Below are positions 42,244 through 54,100 of a stretch of 64,000 nucleotides of DNA, piece by piece. The notes below the pieces were generated by a model that was not told the origin of the DNA, did not search any database, and worked only from the letters and a program-made list of their open reading frames with translations. Within the stretch, counting starts at the first letter, position 1. Each line of letters opens with the position of its first letter. The stretch lies in the NCBI GenBank assembly GCA_964017185.1, contig OZ024869.1, forward strand, positions 1,758,501-1,822,500, read 5' to 3'. The translations under genes were made by a program, and so were the position numbers. Origin of the DNA: Rugalucina vietnamica (Eukaryota; Mollusca; Bivalvia; Lucinida; Lucinidae).

Positions 42244-44730
42244 CAAATATACACATTCGCTGTGTAGTATGGGTGCATCATGTTTCTTGTCCGTATGATA
42301 AAACACACATTTACAAATATTCACAGGAAACTTCTCAAGGCTGATTTACGTTATATCTACCGTAGCTTCGTCTGTTCTTGTCTTTATTTGGAATCCAAAT
42401 CCAAATTTTGGATATACACTCGTATGCGATTTGTAGATTTGTTTGCTGAGTTAACGCAGAGAAAGTGACATTTCTAATGATCGCTTTTATGTGTTAAACT
42501 CTACAAATTATGTGCAAAGTGAACAGTATAAAGGGAACGGCATGTCTAGAGGCTTTTTCTCAAAAAGAGTCGAAAATGGGCATTTTACCATTAAATAGAG
42601 ACAAAATATACGTAAAATCCAACTTTGTAATTTATTTAAGATAAAATGTTAATATTGTTTCTTTTAAAAATATACGTTATCTTTGTAGAGTCAGTAATAG
42701 GTATATCATCTAAAGTGTCATAAGGCAATACACGAACGTGCCAGCCAACACCTATCGTGATAATCCACACCTAAGTGTAGTAATTAAAGACGCTAAGTCA
42801 TCGCACTTGTTTGAAAAGCTAATTGTTGCGGTATGATCTGTGTACATGCTGGGTAATCTTTGACTTATGGCATATGACGTAACGCACAATACTGGTGTCA
42901 CTTTCCGCTGCGCGTCGTTTACAGCTAGTAAATCAACATTTTAACAAAATAAACTAGTTTCGGCATGAGTGTGCTGTATTGTGCATGTACTACGCTATGG
43001 TTCATAATGAAAAAGATTTTCAGGCGGTAATATAAGTGGTTCACATATACGATATGTAGAGTACTTAATTTGTGTCGATTTTGCTCGTAAAGCCTAGGTT
43101 TACGGAGTCCCGCATGGAGACCTTATTCACATTTCGAAAATTAGAAGACAAAACGGACAGGTGACTATTAGTTAAATGTTAGACATTCGTTATTCCATTT
43201 ATTATAATGTTCCCATTGAAAAATGATAGCATCTTACATAGAAAAAGGAGAACCGGTTCAGATTCACATACGAGTCTGCGTGTAATACACACGGAACGTC
43301 ATAATTTGACGGGGTTAACATTTTTTTTGGACATCGCAAAAATAATGTTATTTTATCGAGGGAAATGCCAGAATTATTATCTGTACATCATTTTAAAGCT
43401 TATATGTTGTCGTTTTTGTTATTATATTCAAAATAAGCAAAAAATGATTAAATGTATTATAAAAAGTTTCGACAACTGGCGTAAACGTAAAATTCAGTGA
43501 TGGTTAACAAAATTTTGGACATTTATAATGCGCTATTTTGATAGCCGTAAGAAACAGTGGGCATTTGGTCTTGCTATATCTTTGTTGAAATGGTGTCGTT
43601 TCATGTTATGATGTCAGCTTCTGTCATTCGCGTCATATTTTCCCGCATAGTATCTCAAAATGTCAACTTCTGTTGCAACATTAGTGGTGTGACACATATT
43701 TTATAACTGATCGCCCTACTTGTTTCACCCCGCATCCAATACATTGCAGCGACAAAAATGTGCGGACGCATCTATTTGTTCGCTTGTGTTGTGCTATTGA
43801 GATAAGGAACTTTTAGCCATTTTGAATTGCATTACCGCACATTGTTTCAACTTTTTTCGGAGTGCCAAAATAAAAGCGCAACATGTGACATGCTATTTTC
43901 AGCCGTGGACTACAGATTCTTTCTATTACAGGCCGTTTGCGACAGATAAGATTTTTGAAAATTGCAATTTGTAGTAAAGCGCAGCGTTTAATCTTTAAAA
44001 CGATATATGATACTGTATGCTTTCTATGCTAATCATCTATCCAGTGCTTCCAAAACAAGACAAGGGAAGCAAAATTTGAAAGTGACATCAGTATTGTGCG
44101 TTACGTCAAATGCTTTATATATGTACATGTTTCATGGGAAATGTGTACAAGCCCTCATTTGTTTATCGTCTTAGTATGCACAATTCCTACATTCGAAATA
44201 TGATTATGGCAGTCGCTGTAGTTAGTACAATAAGTGTGAATATGTCATAATGGAAAAATGATAAAGCAAACGACATGTTGGCTAATATCAAAAGAAGCAT
44301 ACTCAAATTAATAGTGGATTCATTCAAAAGCAGACTGGCATGTGTCTAACTTGGTCGCCGCGGCGTTTGTTAAGAAAATCAATACTATCATTGAATGTTT
44401 TTCAAACTTTAAAACATTATAATGCTTTTCAATATATATAGTGTTTTGTTGTTTTTTTTTAAATCCTACGTGTGAGTTTAAGATTACGTGTACATCTTTT
44501 TTTTTTTGCATAGTTTTGCCTCGTTTTGCTGCCGACCCACCCGTACAATAGAATATGTGAGAACGCGTATAATAGTGTACACTAATTTTGAACCTATTAC
44601 AATGCTCTTATCATCTCAGAACTTTGTGAGAACGAAAAATGCATTTAAAGGTATGGGCAGCCGTTTGTCATCCAGACTTTAGTGAACCGTTATTTCAAGG
44701 TATTTTCACGTTTTAAACTTAGTTTATAGC
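42244..44730. other. No gene recognised; one inverted pair
   Basis: AT-rich sequence with no supported gene. A short inverted pair lies at 42872-42905 (GACGTAACGCACAATACTGG, then TGTCACTTTC) and about 44078-44111 (GAAAGTGACATCAGTATTGTGC, then GTTACGTC), ~1.2 kb apart with one difference over 30 bases. This hints at a small terminal-inverted-repeat element from 42.8 to 44.1 kb. The 97-aa ORF at 43207-43500 is basic and aromatic-rich but unrecognised. Confidence 0.55.
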
Positions 44731-44734
44731 TCAC

Positions 44735-44965
44735 ATCAGCCGTCCGGCTCACACTTTGAGCTTATAGAATAGGCAAATACCCAACATTTGATCACCCATC
44801 AGTCGTCCGTCCGTCGTCGTCCACCACTTTAGCTCACCTGAGCCTAAGGCTCATGGGGAGCTTATAGGATTGTACTCGAGCCGGCGTCCGTCCGTGCGTC
44901 TGTCCACATTTACAAAGTTCTCTCCGAAACCACTTCACCAATCAAAGCAAAATTTTATATGAAAG
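44735..44965 (+). repeat. CGTCCGTCC-type interspersed repeat, copy 2
   Basis: Tandem partial copies of AGCTCACMTSAGCC ... GAGCTTATAG followed by CGTCCGTCC. The second includes the hairpin GAGCCTAAGGCTC. It then reads into GAAACCACTTCACCAATCAAAGC, matching the repeat at 27713. Confidence 0.75.
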
Positions 44966-44969
44966 CTTA

Positions 44970-45160
44970 TGATAGGCAATGATAAGGAAATGACGCAATC
45001 AGAAAAAGATTCCAACCCCAAAAAACCGAGATGGGAAAAAACAAAAATAACAGTCAGGTACTCATACTAAGAAAACATATCGAAAGCCGAGTGAACAGCT
45101 TTTTTTTCCAAAAAGGCGGCCACTCAGTTACCCAAGCTTAAATAAAAATATGAAAATGTA
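44970..45160 (-). mobile_element. Family B repeat, copy 8 (fragment)
   Basis: AGGCAATGATAAGGAAATGACGCAATC, CATATCGAAAGCCGAGTG, and CCACTCAGTTACCC; reverse orientation, 3' end only. It is followed at once by a family C fragment. Confidence 0.8.
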
Positions 45161-45161
45161 A

Positions 45162-45230
45162 TTGAGCCTTCTCGTGGGAAAACCAACAATGTGGTTTCTG
45201 AACAGGTCCGAACAGGTCTGAACAGATGTG
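45162..45230 (+). mobile_element. Family C MITE, copy 7 (left end only)
   Basis: TGAGCCTTCTCGTGGGAAAAC and AACAATGTGGTTTCTGAACAG, then a small local triplication of GAACAGGTC. 45231-46300 beyond it is unrecognised. Confidence 0.75.
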
Positions 45231-46299
45231 CTGACTTTTGTGATCAGGTATTATGCTTTGTAATACATAAGATACGTTGTCGCGCAGTCAAATCGCATTA
45301 CTATTTTCTTTGCTTTTGTTTGTAAGTAAATAAATTTTTCCACAGTGCTCTGTGATTTCATAGGCTCAGTTGAGTTCTCCTAGGTCAAGGAAATGAACTT
45401 AGTTTATAAATAATACTTTTATGTTTTTGAACATTTATAATGCAGTAAGCGCAAACATACCATTTAGAAACTTGAAGCGCATTTTCGTGATCATTATGGT
45501 TTGTAATAGGGAATGATCTTGCAATTCATACAAGTGTACTTGTGGACAGAGTTTAATACGCTAATCGCGCAGTCTGGTCTTACTCATTTCTTTTCGTTCG
45601 TTGACAATAATCAAAACTTTCGACAATCTCCGTGAATCCATAGGCCGTGTTGATTTCTACTTGAACAGAAATCTAATAAAAAACTGTTGTGGTATTTTTT
45701 CCTAGAAGGTGTAGATCTTGAAATGCATGTGCATGTAATATTTACCTTTTCCAAGTTAAGGAGTTTAACTAAATTGTGCGCGTATTTTACTCCATGTAAA
45801 AGTTTCTGCCTATACAGTAAAAATGGACGTAATAATTTTAAAAGTTAATCTTGAGGTGTGAACACGCGTATTTGTTTTCTTAACGGCGGTGTGAACGCGT
45901 GTCTCTGTTTTCTTAAACTTCTCGGGTATTTTGTTTTTACAGCTACATTCTAAAAACGAAATTAAAGAAGCCTAATTAAGTAGCCCATGAGGTAAATTGC
46001 TACTGAAACCCTACTAAATATACCGAATCGCTTCTGACAGACGCTTTCATAGTTGACAATCGATGAATAATCGATTAGTTTCAAGCCAGGTACATGTATC
46101 GCGACACACGCCACATTGATTTTTAATTAATACTGAATCTTGGTGGTCTAAATGGCACTTATTTATCTAACTATAAATTCTAACTAATTATATGTATTCG
46201 TACATCCTCCATTTTCCTTGTTGGCATTTTAGCATTTTGATAACATACGCTTCAGAATAGTTTGCATGTTTAACAGTTTAATAGTGGTCTATAAAAAGT

Positions 46300-46668
46300 A
46301 TGTATACTCACCGACAAGAGATGAAACCCGAAACTAATTTGTACGTGTGAATTATCACGGTAGCCATTGGCACGCGTTCTCATGTATATTGCTTCAAGAT
46401 GACACCTATGTAATTACCGAATGTTTTGACAGTACGAAGTGTGATGGTCCTGAGCACCTTTAATTTGTAGGTTTTGAACTTTCACGGTAGCCATTGAATG
46501 GCACGCGCGTACATGTATATTGCTTCAAGATGACACCTATGTAATTACCAAATGTTTTGATAGTAAGAAGTGTGATGGTCTTGAGCACCTTTAATTTGTA
46601 GGTTTTGAATTTTCACGGTAGCCATTGAATGGCACGCGCGTACATGTATATTGCTTCAAGATGATGTC
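46300..46668. repeat. ~130-bp tandem repeat, three copies
   Basis: Units with CACGGTAGCCATTG start at 46356, 46483 and 46614 (127 and 131 bp apart), each followed by TGTATATTGCTTCAAGATGA. The first unit is joined to a TACTCACCGACAAGAGATGA end that resembles the mariner-like element at 34746. Confidence 0.85.
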
Positions 46669-46935
46669 CTTACATAAAGCTAATTCAATTTAAATATCCA
46701 TTTAAGACCACATGGAGGTATCTGCTTGACACCTTCATAATAAGGGGCCATAAAACAAAAGCGTGTCATAACTGAAAAAAAAAGAAAGAAGAAAAAAGCT
46801 ATCTTTTTTTTTCTAAGAAATTAAAATCTATGGCAATCTTATATATGTTTCCAAAAAAAAAAAAAAAAAGAGAAAAGTAGAATCTTCCCACTCCATTCAT
46901 TATTCATTTGAAAAGAAAGTGCTACATGTTTGTAT

Positions 46936-46990
46936 TCCATTCATTCATTCATTCATTCATTCATTCATTCATTCATTCATTCATTCATTC
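46936..46990. repeat. ATTC microsatellite
   Basis: About 13 CATT repeats. The IHSF repeats in the ORF at 46919 come from it. Confidence 0.97.
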
Positions 46991-47096
46991 GTCGCTATCA
47001 TTGCTTTGCACATGTTTAATGGTTACTTGACATACTTAAATGAAGTTTGGGGTGTCTACTTTCCAGCTTTTCAACAAACGGTAGTTGTTTATGGCA

Positions 47097-47208
47097 CGCT
47101 TATCGAATAAGGTAGCTGTCTATTGCTTGCATTAATGACGCACGTTTATGGTTCAATAAAAGTGCGTCATTGATGCATGCAATAGACAGCTACCTTATTC
47201 GATAAGCG
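47097..47208. repeat. Near-perfect 47-bp-arm palindrome
   Basis: The arm 47097-47143 (CGCTTATCGAATAAGGTAGC ... ATGACGCAC) pairs with 47162-47208 over an 18-base loop, with about three mismatches in 47. It could extrude as a cruciform. It may be the whole of a small foldback element or a hairpin-forming RNA source. No ORF. Confidence 0.9.
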
Positions 47209-47249
47209 ACTGAAAAAATTGTAAACAAATAAAGTGCGTGCCGTTGAAG

Positions 47250-47375
47250 TTTAATTACAAGCGTATTCGCTGAGAAACCAAGTGGTTGCGGGTTCGATAC
47301 CCGGCTGGTACATGCCTGTCTAGTCGTGTTGGTGACAAATGTTTATCCAGGCGTTCTATAGGCAATGCACCACTA
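47250..47375 (+). mobile_element. tRNA-derived SINE fragment
   Basis: A perfect B-box-like GGTTCGATACC within GTTGCGGGTTCGATACCCGGC, which forms a TPsiC-type arm (CGGGTTCGATACCCG). It is followed by GTTGGTGACAAATG and GGCAATGCACCAC. The D-arm side is degenerate, so it is a SINE remnant and not a tRNA gene. Confidence 0.6.
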
Positions 47376-47473
47376 TGGATATTCATTCATCAAACGCATT
47401 TTTAGATAGCCAAAACGTTCGTTAAATAACAAAGACGTCCAAATAAACCTTTTTGTCCTTCAAAAGACTGCCC

Positions 47474-47475
47474 AA

Positions 47476-47514
<39 letters not shown>

Positions 47515-47672
47515 AGAATTTGTCTATAATTGAATAAATGGAAGGAGGCACTAAGCAGTACATGAACGCATGTAAATAGTCCAGTAAAATATCGATCCAT
47601 TTTTTTTTTTTAAATTTTACAACAATTTTCAAAATGAAAACCTTTCCAAGTGCGTAAATAAATAAATAAATA

Positions 47673-47708
<36 letters not shown>

Positions 47709-47710
47709 AA
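47474..47710. repeat. AAAT and GAAA microsatellites
   Basis: AAAT repeats at 47474-47515 and 47656-47672, the second running into GAAA repeats to about 47710. Confidence 0.95.
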
Positions 47711-47809
47711 TCAGGCAATATACCGACTTTATAATATAACTATTAGTATTATGGAATTTGTTTGTGCGTTTACACAGCATTAATTTTACCTGTATCGATT
47801 AGGATGAAA

Positions 47810-48168
47810 TATACCTGTATGGATTGAGATATAAGCCGATTTTTGATTGGATAATGAGATAGAGTAAATGCCAGTGCACTGGTATATCGAAAGGGTCATA
47901 ACTAATACCAGTCCACTGCTAAATTTTACCAGTGCACTGCTAAATTTTATCAGTGGACTGTTAAATTTTACCAGTGCACTGCTAAATTTTATCAGTGGAC
48001 TGGTAAATTTACCAGTGCACTGCTAAATTTTATCAGTGGACTGGTAAATTTATCAGTGGACTGGTAAAATTTGGCAGTGCACTGGTAAAATTTAGCAGTG
48101 CACTGGTAAAAATTTACCAGTGGACTGCTACCGGTGGTTTTGACCCTTCTGGTACACCATAGTTATAT
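47810..48168 (-). repeat. Palindromic ~21-bp unit array, right copy (inverted)
   Basis: Inverted partner of 41721-42060. It opens with TTTTGATTGGATAATGAGAT, has ~11 units with CAGTGCACTG or CAGTGGACTG cores, and ends CACCGGTGGT-like (CTACCGGTGGTTTTGACCC, then TTCTGGTACACC). The matching outer ends and matching inner TTTTGATTGGAT blocks make the two arrays look like terminal inverted repeats of one ~6.4-kb unit. Confidence 0.88.
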
Positions 48169-48190
48169 AGCAGGTCATGTTTTATTCAGC

Positions 48191-49287
48191 GTCATGTAAA
48201 TTACTTGCAAACCGCAACATAAATTATTTTTGCAATACAGATACACAATGGCATTAAATATTATCTGAAAGACTTTATCTGGATACGTTTACTCCAAACC
48301 GACAATCTTGTGTGATCCTATTTCATTTTTAATATTGTTTTATTTTTTGCACAATATTCTATAAAAATGTAATTTACGTGACGGAATATTGTAATTTACG
48401 TGACGGTAATGTTTAAGTCACCTACATTATTTTTAAACGTAGATATGTTTGAGTTTTTGCTAACTTAAAATAAAGCATGGAATTTGAATCAGTCTGCACA
48501 AGCAGTAAATCCTTCGATTAATTAACCACGTAATTATTTAGTAAAACAAAACTGTTTTATATTGATAAAAATGTATATTAATCTCAGGGCTGATATTTTA
48601 CTGTTGGTCAGTATTTTGGAATGGACAAATGCAAATAACAAATGTAGGATTGCTATGTCTTTGATTGAAGGAGGTGTGATCCTTTTAGATTCAACTGTTT
48701 TCAACTATAACTGATAAATAGACTTAAACTACCTTTGTATTTTACGTGACAAATGCGTAATTTACGTGACACTGCTTGAAAAACATCATATTCCGTAAAC
48801 TTAACTACTGAAAAGTACATAATGGACATTAAAACATTTATTGACGCTGATTCAAAGCACAATCTTAGCTATATAATATGTCATATTGGCATTTTGAAAG
48901 TAAGTACCGTCACGTAAATTACTGTTACGTTTAAATACATTTTCAACTTTAGCATCCGAAAAAACCACCTTAGGATCGTTTGATATTTACTTTATTTTAT
49001 TGTGAGATGTATTCATCCTCCATACTTTCATATTCAGATAACGTTGTTTCAAATACCATGTTGGATTTGTAGAAAAATGGTGTCACGTATGATTACATCT
49101 TAAAAGGGACGCAATGGTTAAGCAGGGGGATTAGATATATTTGACCAAAATAGTAAAGCAAAGTGAAAAATCCATATGTTATCCATATAAAGGACATATT
49201 CAACTATTTAATTGACACAGTTTGGTCTGCAATAAGAGAAAGCAGTATAAAGATTTGGACAATCTTCTATAGCGTCACGTAAATTAC
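48191..49287. promoter_or_regulatory. Cluster of seven 14-bp GTAATTTACGTGAC motifs
   Basis: The motif or its complement occurs at 48191 (one change), 48369, 48391, 48737 (one change), 48757, 48909 and 49274: five exact and two single-mismatch copies in 1.1 kb, on both strands. The core TTACGTGAC resembles bZIP/ATF and bHLH ACGTG-type sites. Spacing is irregular, which argues against a plain tandem repeat. Regulatory function is inference only; no promoter or gene is seen nearby. Confidence 0.55.
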
Positions 49288-49840
49288 AGAAACTCTGTGG
49301 CATGCTTTTTTCGATTTTTGATGTTTGATATGTTTGATATTTTTGTTTGTTTACAAGATATAAAATAACCATTTCTTTTACCAAAAGATAATGTCAAATT
49401 AGGTAAATCGAACGATGTTGTTTCGTGTGAAAATAGAATTTGTTCTTTCTATCGCCTTTTGAATTTTTGCATTTCAGTTTGTGACATGCCGTTTTTGGTG
49501 GGGTCATGCATTATTCACTTCTACCAGAGATCTTAAAAAACGTAACTGGGTACCATACTTTATTCGGTTTAAATGGAGATAGTACCGAATTTTGAAAATA
49601 CAGCCAACCTTGGTGATATATTGAACAATGTCACTCCAATTTTTATTTAACACCCCGAGACAGGGGGTGCGCTGCTTATTTTAGAATGAGTGAATACGCA
49701 CGTATCGAGCCAAAATTAGTAACATTAAGGGTTCATTTACTTTAAGGGAGAATTGTTATTCTGGGCCCAGGTCACAATAAGCTTTGCTTGGGGACACAAG
49801 TTGCCTATCTGTTCTCACAGTCCTAGTTTAAAGTTTAAAG

Positions 49841-49871
<31 letters not shown>

Positions 49872-49879
49872 ATTATTAC
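49288..49879. other. No gene recognised
   Basis: AT-rich DNA ending in a ~31-base A run at 49840-49870, directly before a family B copy. Confidence 0.4.
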
Positions 49880-50095
49880 GTTACAAACGTATTCACTATA
49901 CGTTACAAATGGACATAACTTAAATGTGATGCGACAGTCTGCATGCTTAGTTTTTAACTTTTAACCCATATCATGGTTGATAACTATGTTTCATTCTTTA
50001 ATCGCACGCTGGTGGGTCGGGTGCCAAACTCTCTATGATGGCCTCGACTTCAAGCTATTCATTTTAGTTGGATGGGCCGTAGCTTCTTGTTAGCC
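49880..50095 (+). mobile_element. Family B repeat, copy 9 (5' end only)
   Basis: GTTACAAATGGACATAACTTAAATG, GCGACAGTCTGCATGC, GGTGGGTCGGGTGCC and ATTCATTTTAGTTGG; it stops at GGAGCTTCTTG-like sequence near 50095. Confidence 0.8.
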
Positions 50096-50199
50096 GGACT
50101 ATCATGTGTTGGTAAAAAATTGAACTTTGGAATTTTTAGGAGAGAAGTATTGCAAATAGTAGGTATAGGGCCCTGCTTATAAATTCTAGCACAAATGTC

Positions 50200-50530
50200 A
50201 CATTCAAATTACACATGTTGCCATGGCAACGCTTCAAAAAGCATGGATCGAAATACCACTTTTTGCAAATTTGGGTCTATTTTTCACTATTCAACATCAT
50301 TTTCAACTACCGGCCCACGCGACAAACAATTTCTTATTATGAAATAATTATGAAGTATCATCCAGAGATATTGTGTGCTAAGTATCATTTTGTTCGTCGT
50401 GTGGCTGGCACTTAAAAATTAAAAAATGTGTTCAGAAATGGTCAAAAATAGACCAAAAAGTGCAAAATGTGCTGTATCTATGGTTCTTCTGGGCGTTGCC
50501 ATGGCACGCTTGTAGGATAAATGAAGTACT
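50200..50530. repeat. Inverted-repeat element around GTTGCCATGGCAACG
   Basis: GTTGCCATGGCAACGC (50218) and GCGTTGCCATGGCACGC (50496) bracket a stretch with related inner words (AAAGTGCAAAATG and CCACTTTTTGCAAATTT). It looks like a small foldback repeat. The 66-aa ORF at 50215 is within it and unsupported. A GAGGCCGAAATCAGGC block at about 50622 is shared with 40887. Confidence 0.5.
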
Positions 50531-50689
50531 TGTTCTTGTTTGTGATAGAGGAGATATATGACTGTTTTAAGGAATAGTTTTCTCACCTAAATTCCAAAAT
50601 TTATTTTTTAGGAAAATCTGAGGCCGAAATCAGGCGTTAAATGCCCTAGACCTTTGATTTTAGTAGGCCTATGTCAGATTCATCTTTTT

Positions 50690-50863
50690 CTAAAGACACC
50701 AGCTGCCGAAGGCAGCTTCGACCGGCCAGCCGTAGGCTGGCCGGTCGAGGTGTCTTTAGTATGTAAACACATTGTCCTTCCGAAGTGTCTTCGGCTGTTT
50801 CCGCCACATGCCGAACAAATACGAACGCCGTAGGCGTTCGTAAAAAAACACCGAAGGTGTTTT
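50690..50863. repeat. Array of perfect triloop DNA hairpins
   Basis: Hairpins in order: AGCTGCC-GAA-GGCAGCT (50701-50717) and a 14-bp-stem GTA-loop hairpin (50718-50748), both enclosed without unpaired bases by CTAAAGACACC (50690-50700) and GGTGTCTTTAG (50749-50759). Together these form a perfect three-way junction. Next come CCGAAG-TGT-CTTCGG (50780-50794), TACGAACGCC-GTA-GGCGTTCGTA (50820-50842), and AAAACACC-GAA-GGTGTTTT (50845-50863). Stems differ but four share a CC-GNA-GG centre; GNA triloops closed by C-G pairs are known to be unusually stable in DNA. Confidence 0.9.
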
Positions 50864-51017
50864 AAAAAAATTATCAAATAAAATGAATTGCAGAAAAATT
50901 TGTTTTTCAAAATATTTATGTATACATTTTCAATAAATGATTTTCTAAATAAAATACGGAATCGACCGAACTGGGTGGCCATATTGTTTTGGAATGGATC
51001 CATCATATTTTTTTTTC

Positions 51018-51104
51018 ACCAGCTTATCGAATCTCACGTTATGCGAAACGCGGGTACCATAGCGTTTCCGGGTCTCCGTAGCAACGGCAAGGTTCTAAAA
51101 TTAT
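51018..51104 (+). repeat. Segment shared with 62683-62763
   Basis: ACCAGCTTATCGAATCTCA, GGTACCATAGCG, TTCCGGGTCTC, and AAGGTTCTAAAATT match ACCAGTTTATCGATTCTCA and so on at 62683. In both places it directly follows hairpin-type repeats. Its 3' end runs into the LINE-B endonuclease start (a GLRSNGKVLKLL-like peptide), so it is probably part of the LINE-B family's 5' end. Confidence 0.7.
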
Positions 51105-54100
51105 TGATAATATAGAGACAATTTGCTCTAAACAAAATTTTGACGTAATCTGCCTATCAGAAATATGGCACCCTAATTCAATGATTGTCAATAACATAAA
51201 AAGAAAATGGCACTGGATAAGTAGTGAAAGAAACAACAAAGGTGGAGGGGGAGTTGGATTGATGATTAGTAAAAATCTCAAAATTATTGAAAGAAAGGAT
51301 TTGACTAGAAATGAAGTAGAAGCAGTATGGTGCAACATTTTCAACAAAGAATCTAAATTCCTCTTGGGATCAGTATATATACCTCCAAATGATGTAGACA
51401 GTTTAAAAGGGTTTTTTAAATCCCTCAACAGTATACTTCAAAATGAAAGACTACCAATAATCATAACAGGGGACTTCAATGCCCATCACCCTGCATGGCA
51501 AGTTGGAAGTGAAAATGATCTTGGAAAGATACTGCACGAGTTTTTAATGGACAAACCATTAAGTATACTCAATAACTCTACACCAACTAGGAAAGACAAA
51601 ATAATTGACCTTACTTTAGCAAGTAATGGCCTAATTGACCAAATCTCAAACTGGAAAGTGACAGAAGAGGTGTTTTTAAAAACAGATCACAGATTGATAT
51701 CTTTTGAGCTGGGACGAAGAAATGAGAAGGATACATGGGAAAGATTAGATTTCAAAGCCGTTGACTGGCGTTTATGGGAAAGTGAATGTGACTTGGCCTT
51801 TGAAGATTGGTTAAAGGAAAATCAACAGGAAAAGGATGTAAATATTTTGTATGACTCATTTTGTCAAACTCTAACAAATCTCAAAGAGAAGTTAATACCA
51901 AAGAAAACAATATGTCCTCACAGTAGAGGTTGGTGGACGAAGGAACTAGGTGAACTTTCCAAAAAAGTAAAGAAAGCAAAAAGACTGTTCAGTAGAAGAA
52001 GTAATGAAACAAACTTCAATACCTACACCAGATTGATGAGTGAATTTAAAGAGTTAGAAAACACAGCAAAAGACAAATATTTAGAGGACCTAACCAGCTT
52101 ACTGGACCCCAAAAACCCTCAACAATTCTGGAATGTGATTAACAAGAACCGAAAGAATGAAGTCAAAGCCACCATACAACCAATAAAAAGACAAGATGGA
52201 TCTTATGCCATATCTGATCTTGAAATAATTGAGGAAATGAAGTTGCAATATGGCAGAGAAAGTTTGGATGTGAAAAGTACAAATCCTGAATGGTATGATG
52301 AAGTAGAAAGCTTTGTAAAAAGCAAAATAGAAACCACAAAAAATGACATAATGAACACAGTTATCACTGATGACTTTGAAAACCAGGACATCTACCTTGA
52401 GGAAGTTACTCGAGCCATAGATAGAACCAACCCCTCATCAGCACCCAGCCCAGAGGAGAAAGTCTTCACAACACTCATCAAAAAAGGAGGTGATAATATG
52501 ACAGAAGCTTTGGTATTCCTTTTTCAGAAATGCTGGTCCACCGGAACCCTTTGTGACAGCTTCAAGTTGGATCCAAAGATACTAATGCCAAAACCTGGTA
52601 AAGATAATTACAATACAGTACGTTCCTACAGACCTATAACATTAGAAAGTGTTATTAGCAAAATATTTCAAAGAACAATTGCTCGTAGACTGATCTGGAG
52701 GTTGGAGATATCAAATGGCTTTGCTCCTACTCAAGATGCTTACAGAAAACAACACTCGTGTGTCCAGTCTATGATCAGAGTTGTAAATAATATTCAAGAA
52801 GCTAAAAGTAAGAATGAGTACAGTATAGCAGTTTTTATGGATTTCGAATCTTGCTTTGAAAAAGTATGGAGAGCAGGATTGTTATACAAGGCAGCAAAGA
52901 TTGGTATTTGTGGAAGAATGTTACTTTACCTGTACAATTACATCAATGATAGAAAATTCTATCTCAGAGTTAATGAGGAAAGGTCAGAGTGGATAACATC
53001 AAAGGTCGGTATACCACAGGGTTCTGTTCTCTCGCCGCTTCTGTGTAACCTCTATACAAGTGATGCCATGGACAACATCAAGTCTAAGACACATACAGAA
53101 TTTGCGGATGATAATACTGTGGTATCACACAGTGAAGATCTAGATGAAGCTTCAGATACGGCCACTCATGACACAGATGAAATTATCAACAATTGGTGTC
53201 CAAAATGGAATATGGGAATCTCAACAGATAAGACGGAAGTAGTTGTTGTCCCACCCCCAAATACACCAACACCCAAACTGACACTGAAAATCAAAGACAA
53301 AGTCATAAAACAAGTTTCTCATAAAAAAGTCCTTGGAATCATAGTTGATGAAAATCTGGACTTCAACCTGCATATCCAGGAGAGGAAAAACAAGGGCTTT
53401 AAAGCACTCAAATGTATTGAACATTTCATCAACAATAACAATGGATGTTCACAAAACACTTTTGTGAGGCTATATAAATCCTTGGTACTACCTACTATGG
53501 ACTATGGAATTGCTGCATTATCAACGGTTACAGATAAGGCCAGCAAGGAGTTGAATCAAGTCCAAAGAGCGGCTTTACTAAAGGCAACAGGATGCTTATC
53601 TAACTCCAGTACAGAAGCAGTAGAAATTTTATCTAACTGTAACCCACTTCACCTTCATCTGAAGCTAAGGCAGGCAGAAGAGTTACTGAGAATTCATAGT
53701 AAACATGACACAGAACCAGTTAAACAAGAATTTGATATAAGCATAAATGATCAAAACCTCAAAGGAAAAAAGACCACTTTCAATTTATTACTGTCTGCTT
53801 TTACTGAAATGAAAGCTAAGTTCAACCTTGAAAATGTAGCAAAGGAATTCCAGTATACAAAAGAACTTATGGGTCTTTGCAGACAGCCTAATATGTCATG
53901 TAAGTGGGAAGAATTTGAGAAAGGAAAAACTGTACAAGAGGAAAACATCAAACTTATACTAGACAATCTAGACCCTGGAACTGTATCGGTTTTCACAGAT
54001 GGATCAGCTTTAGGCAACCCAGGACCTACTGGAGCCGGAGCGGTTATCTACCATGATGGACTGGACAAAGAACCCATATGTATATCAAAGCCAGTATGTT

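Noticed and set aside
43207-43500. 97-aa ORF in the interior of the 6.4-kb unit
   Set aside because: Composition follows the AT-rich sequence, with no motif, start context or neighbour support.
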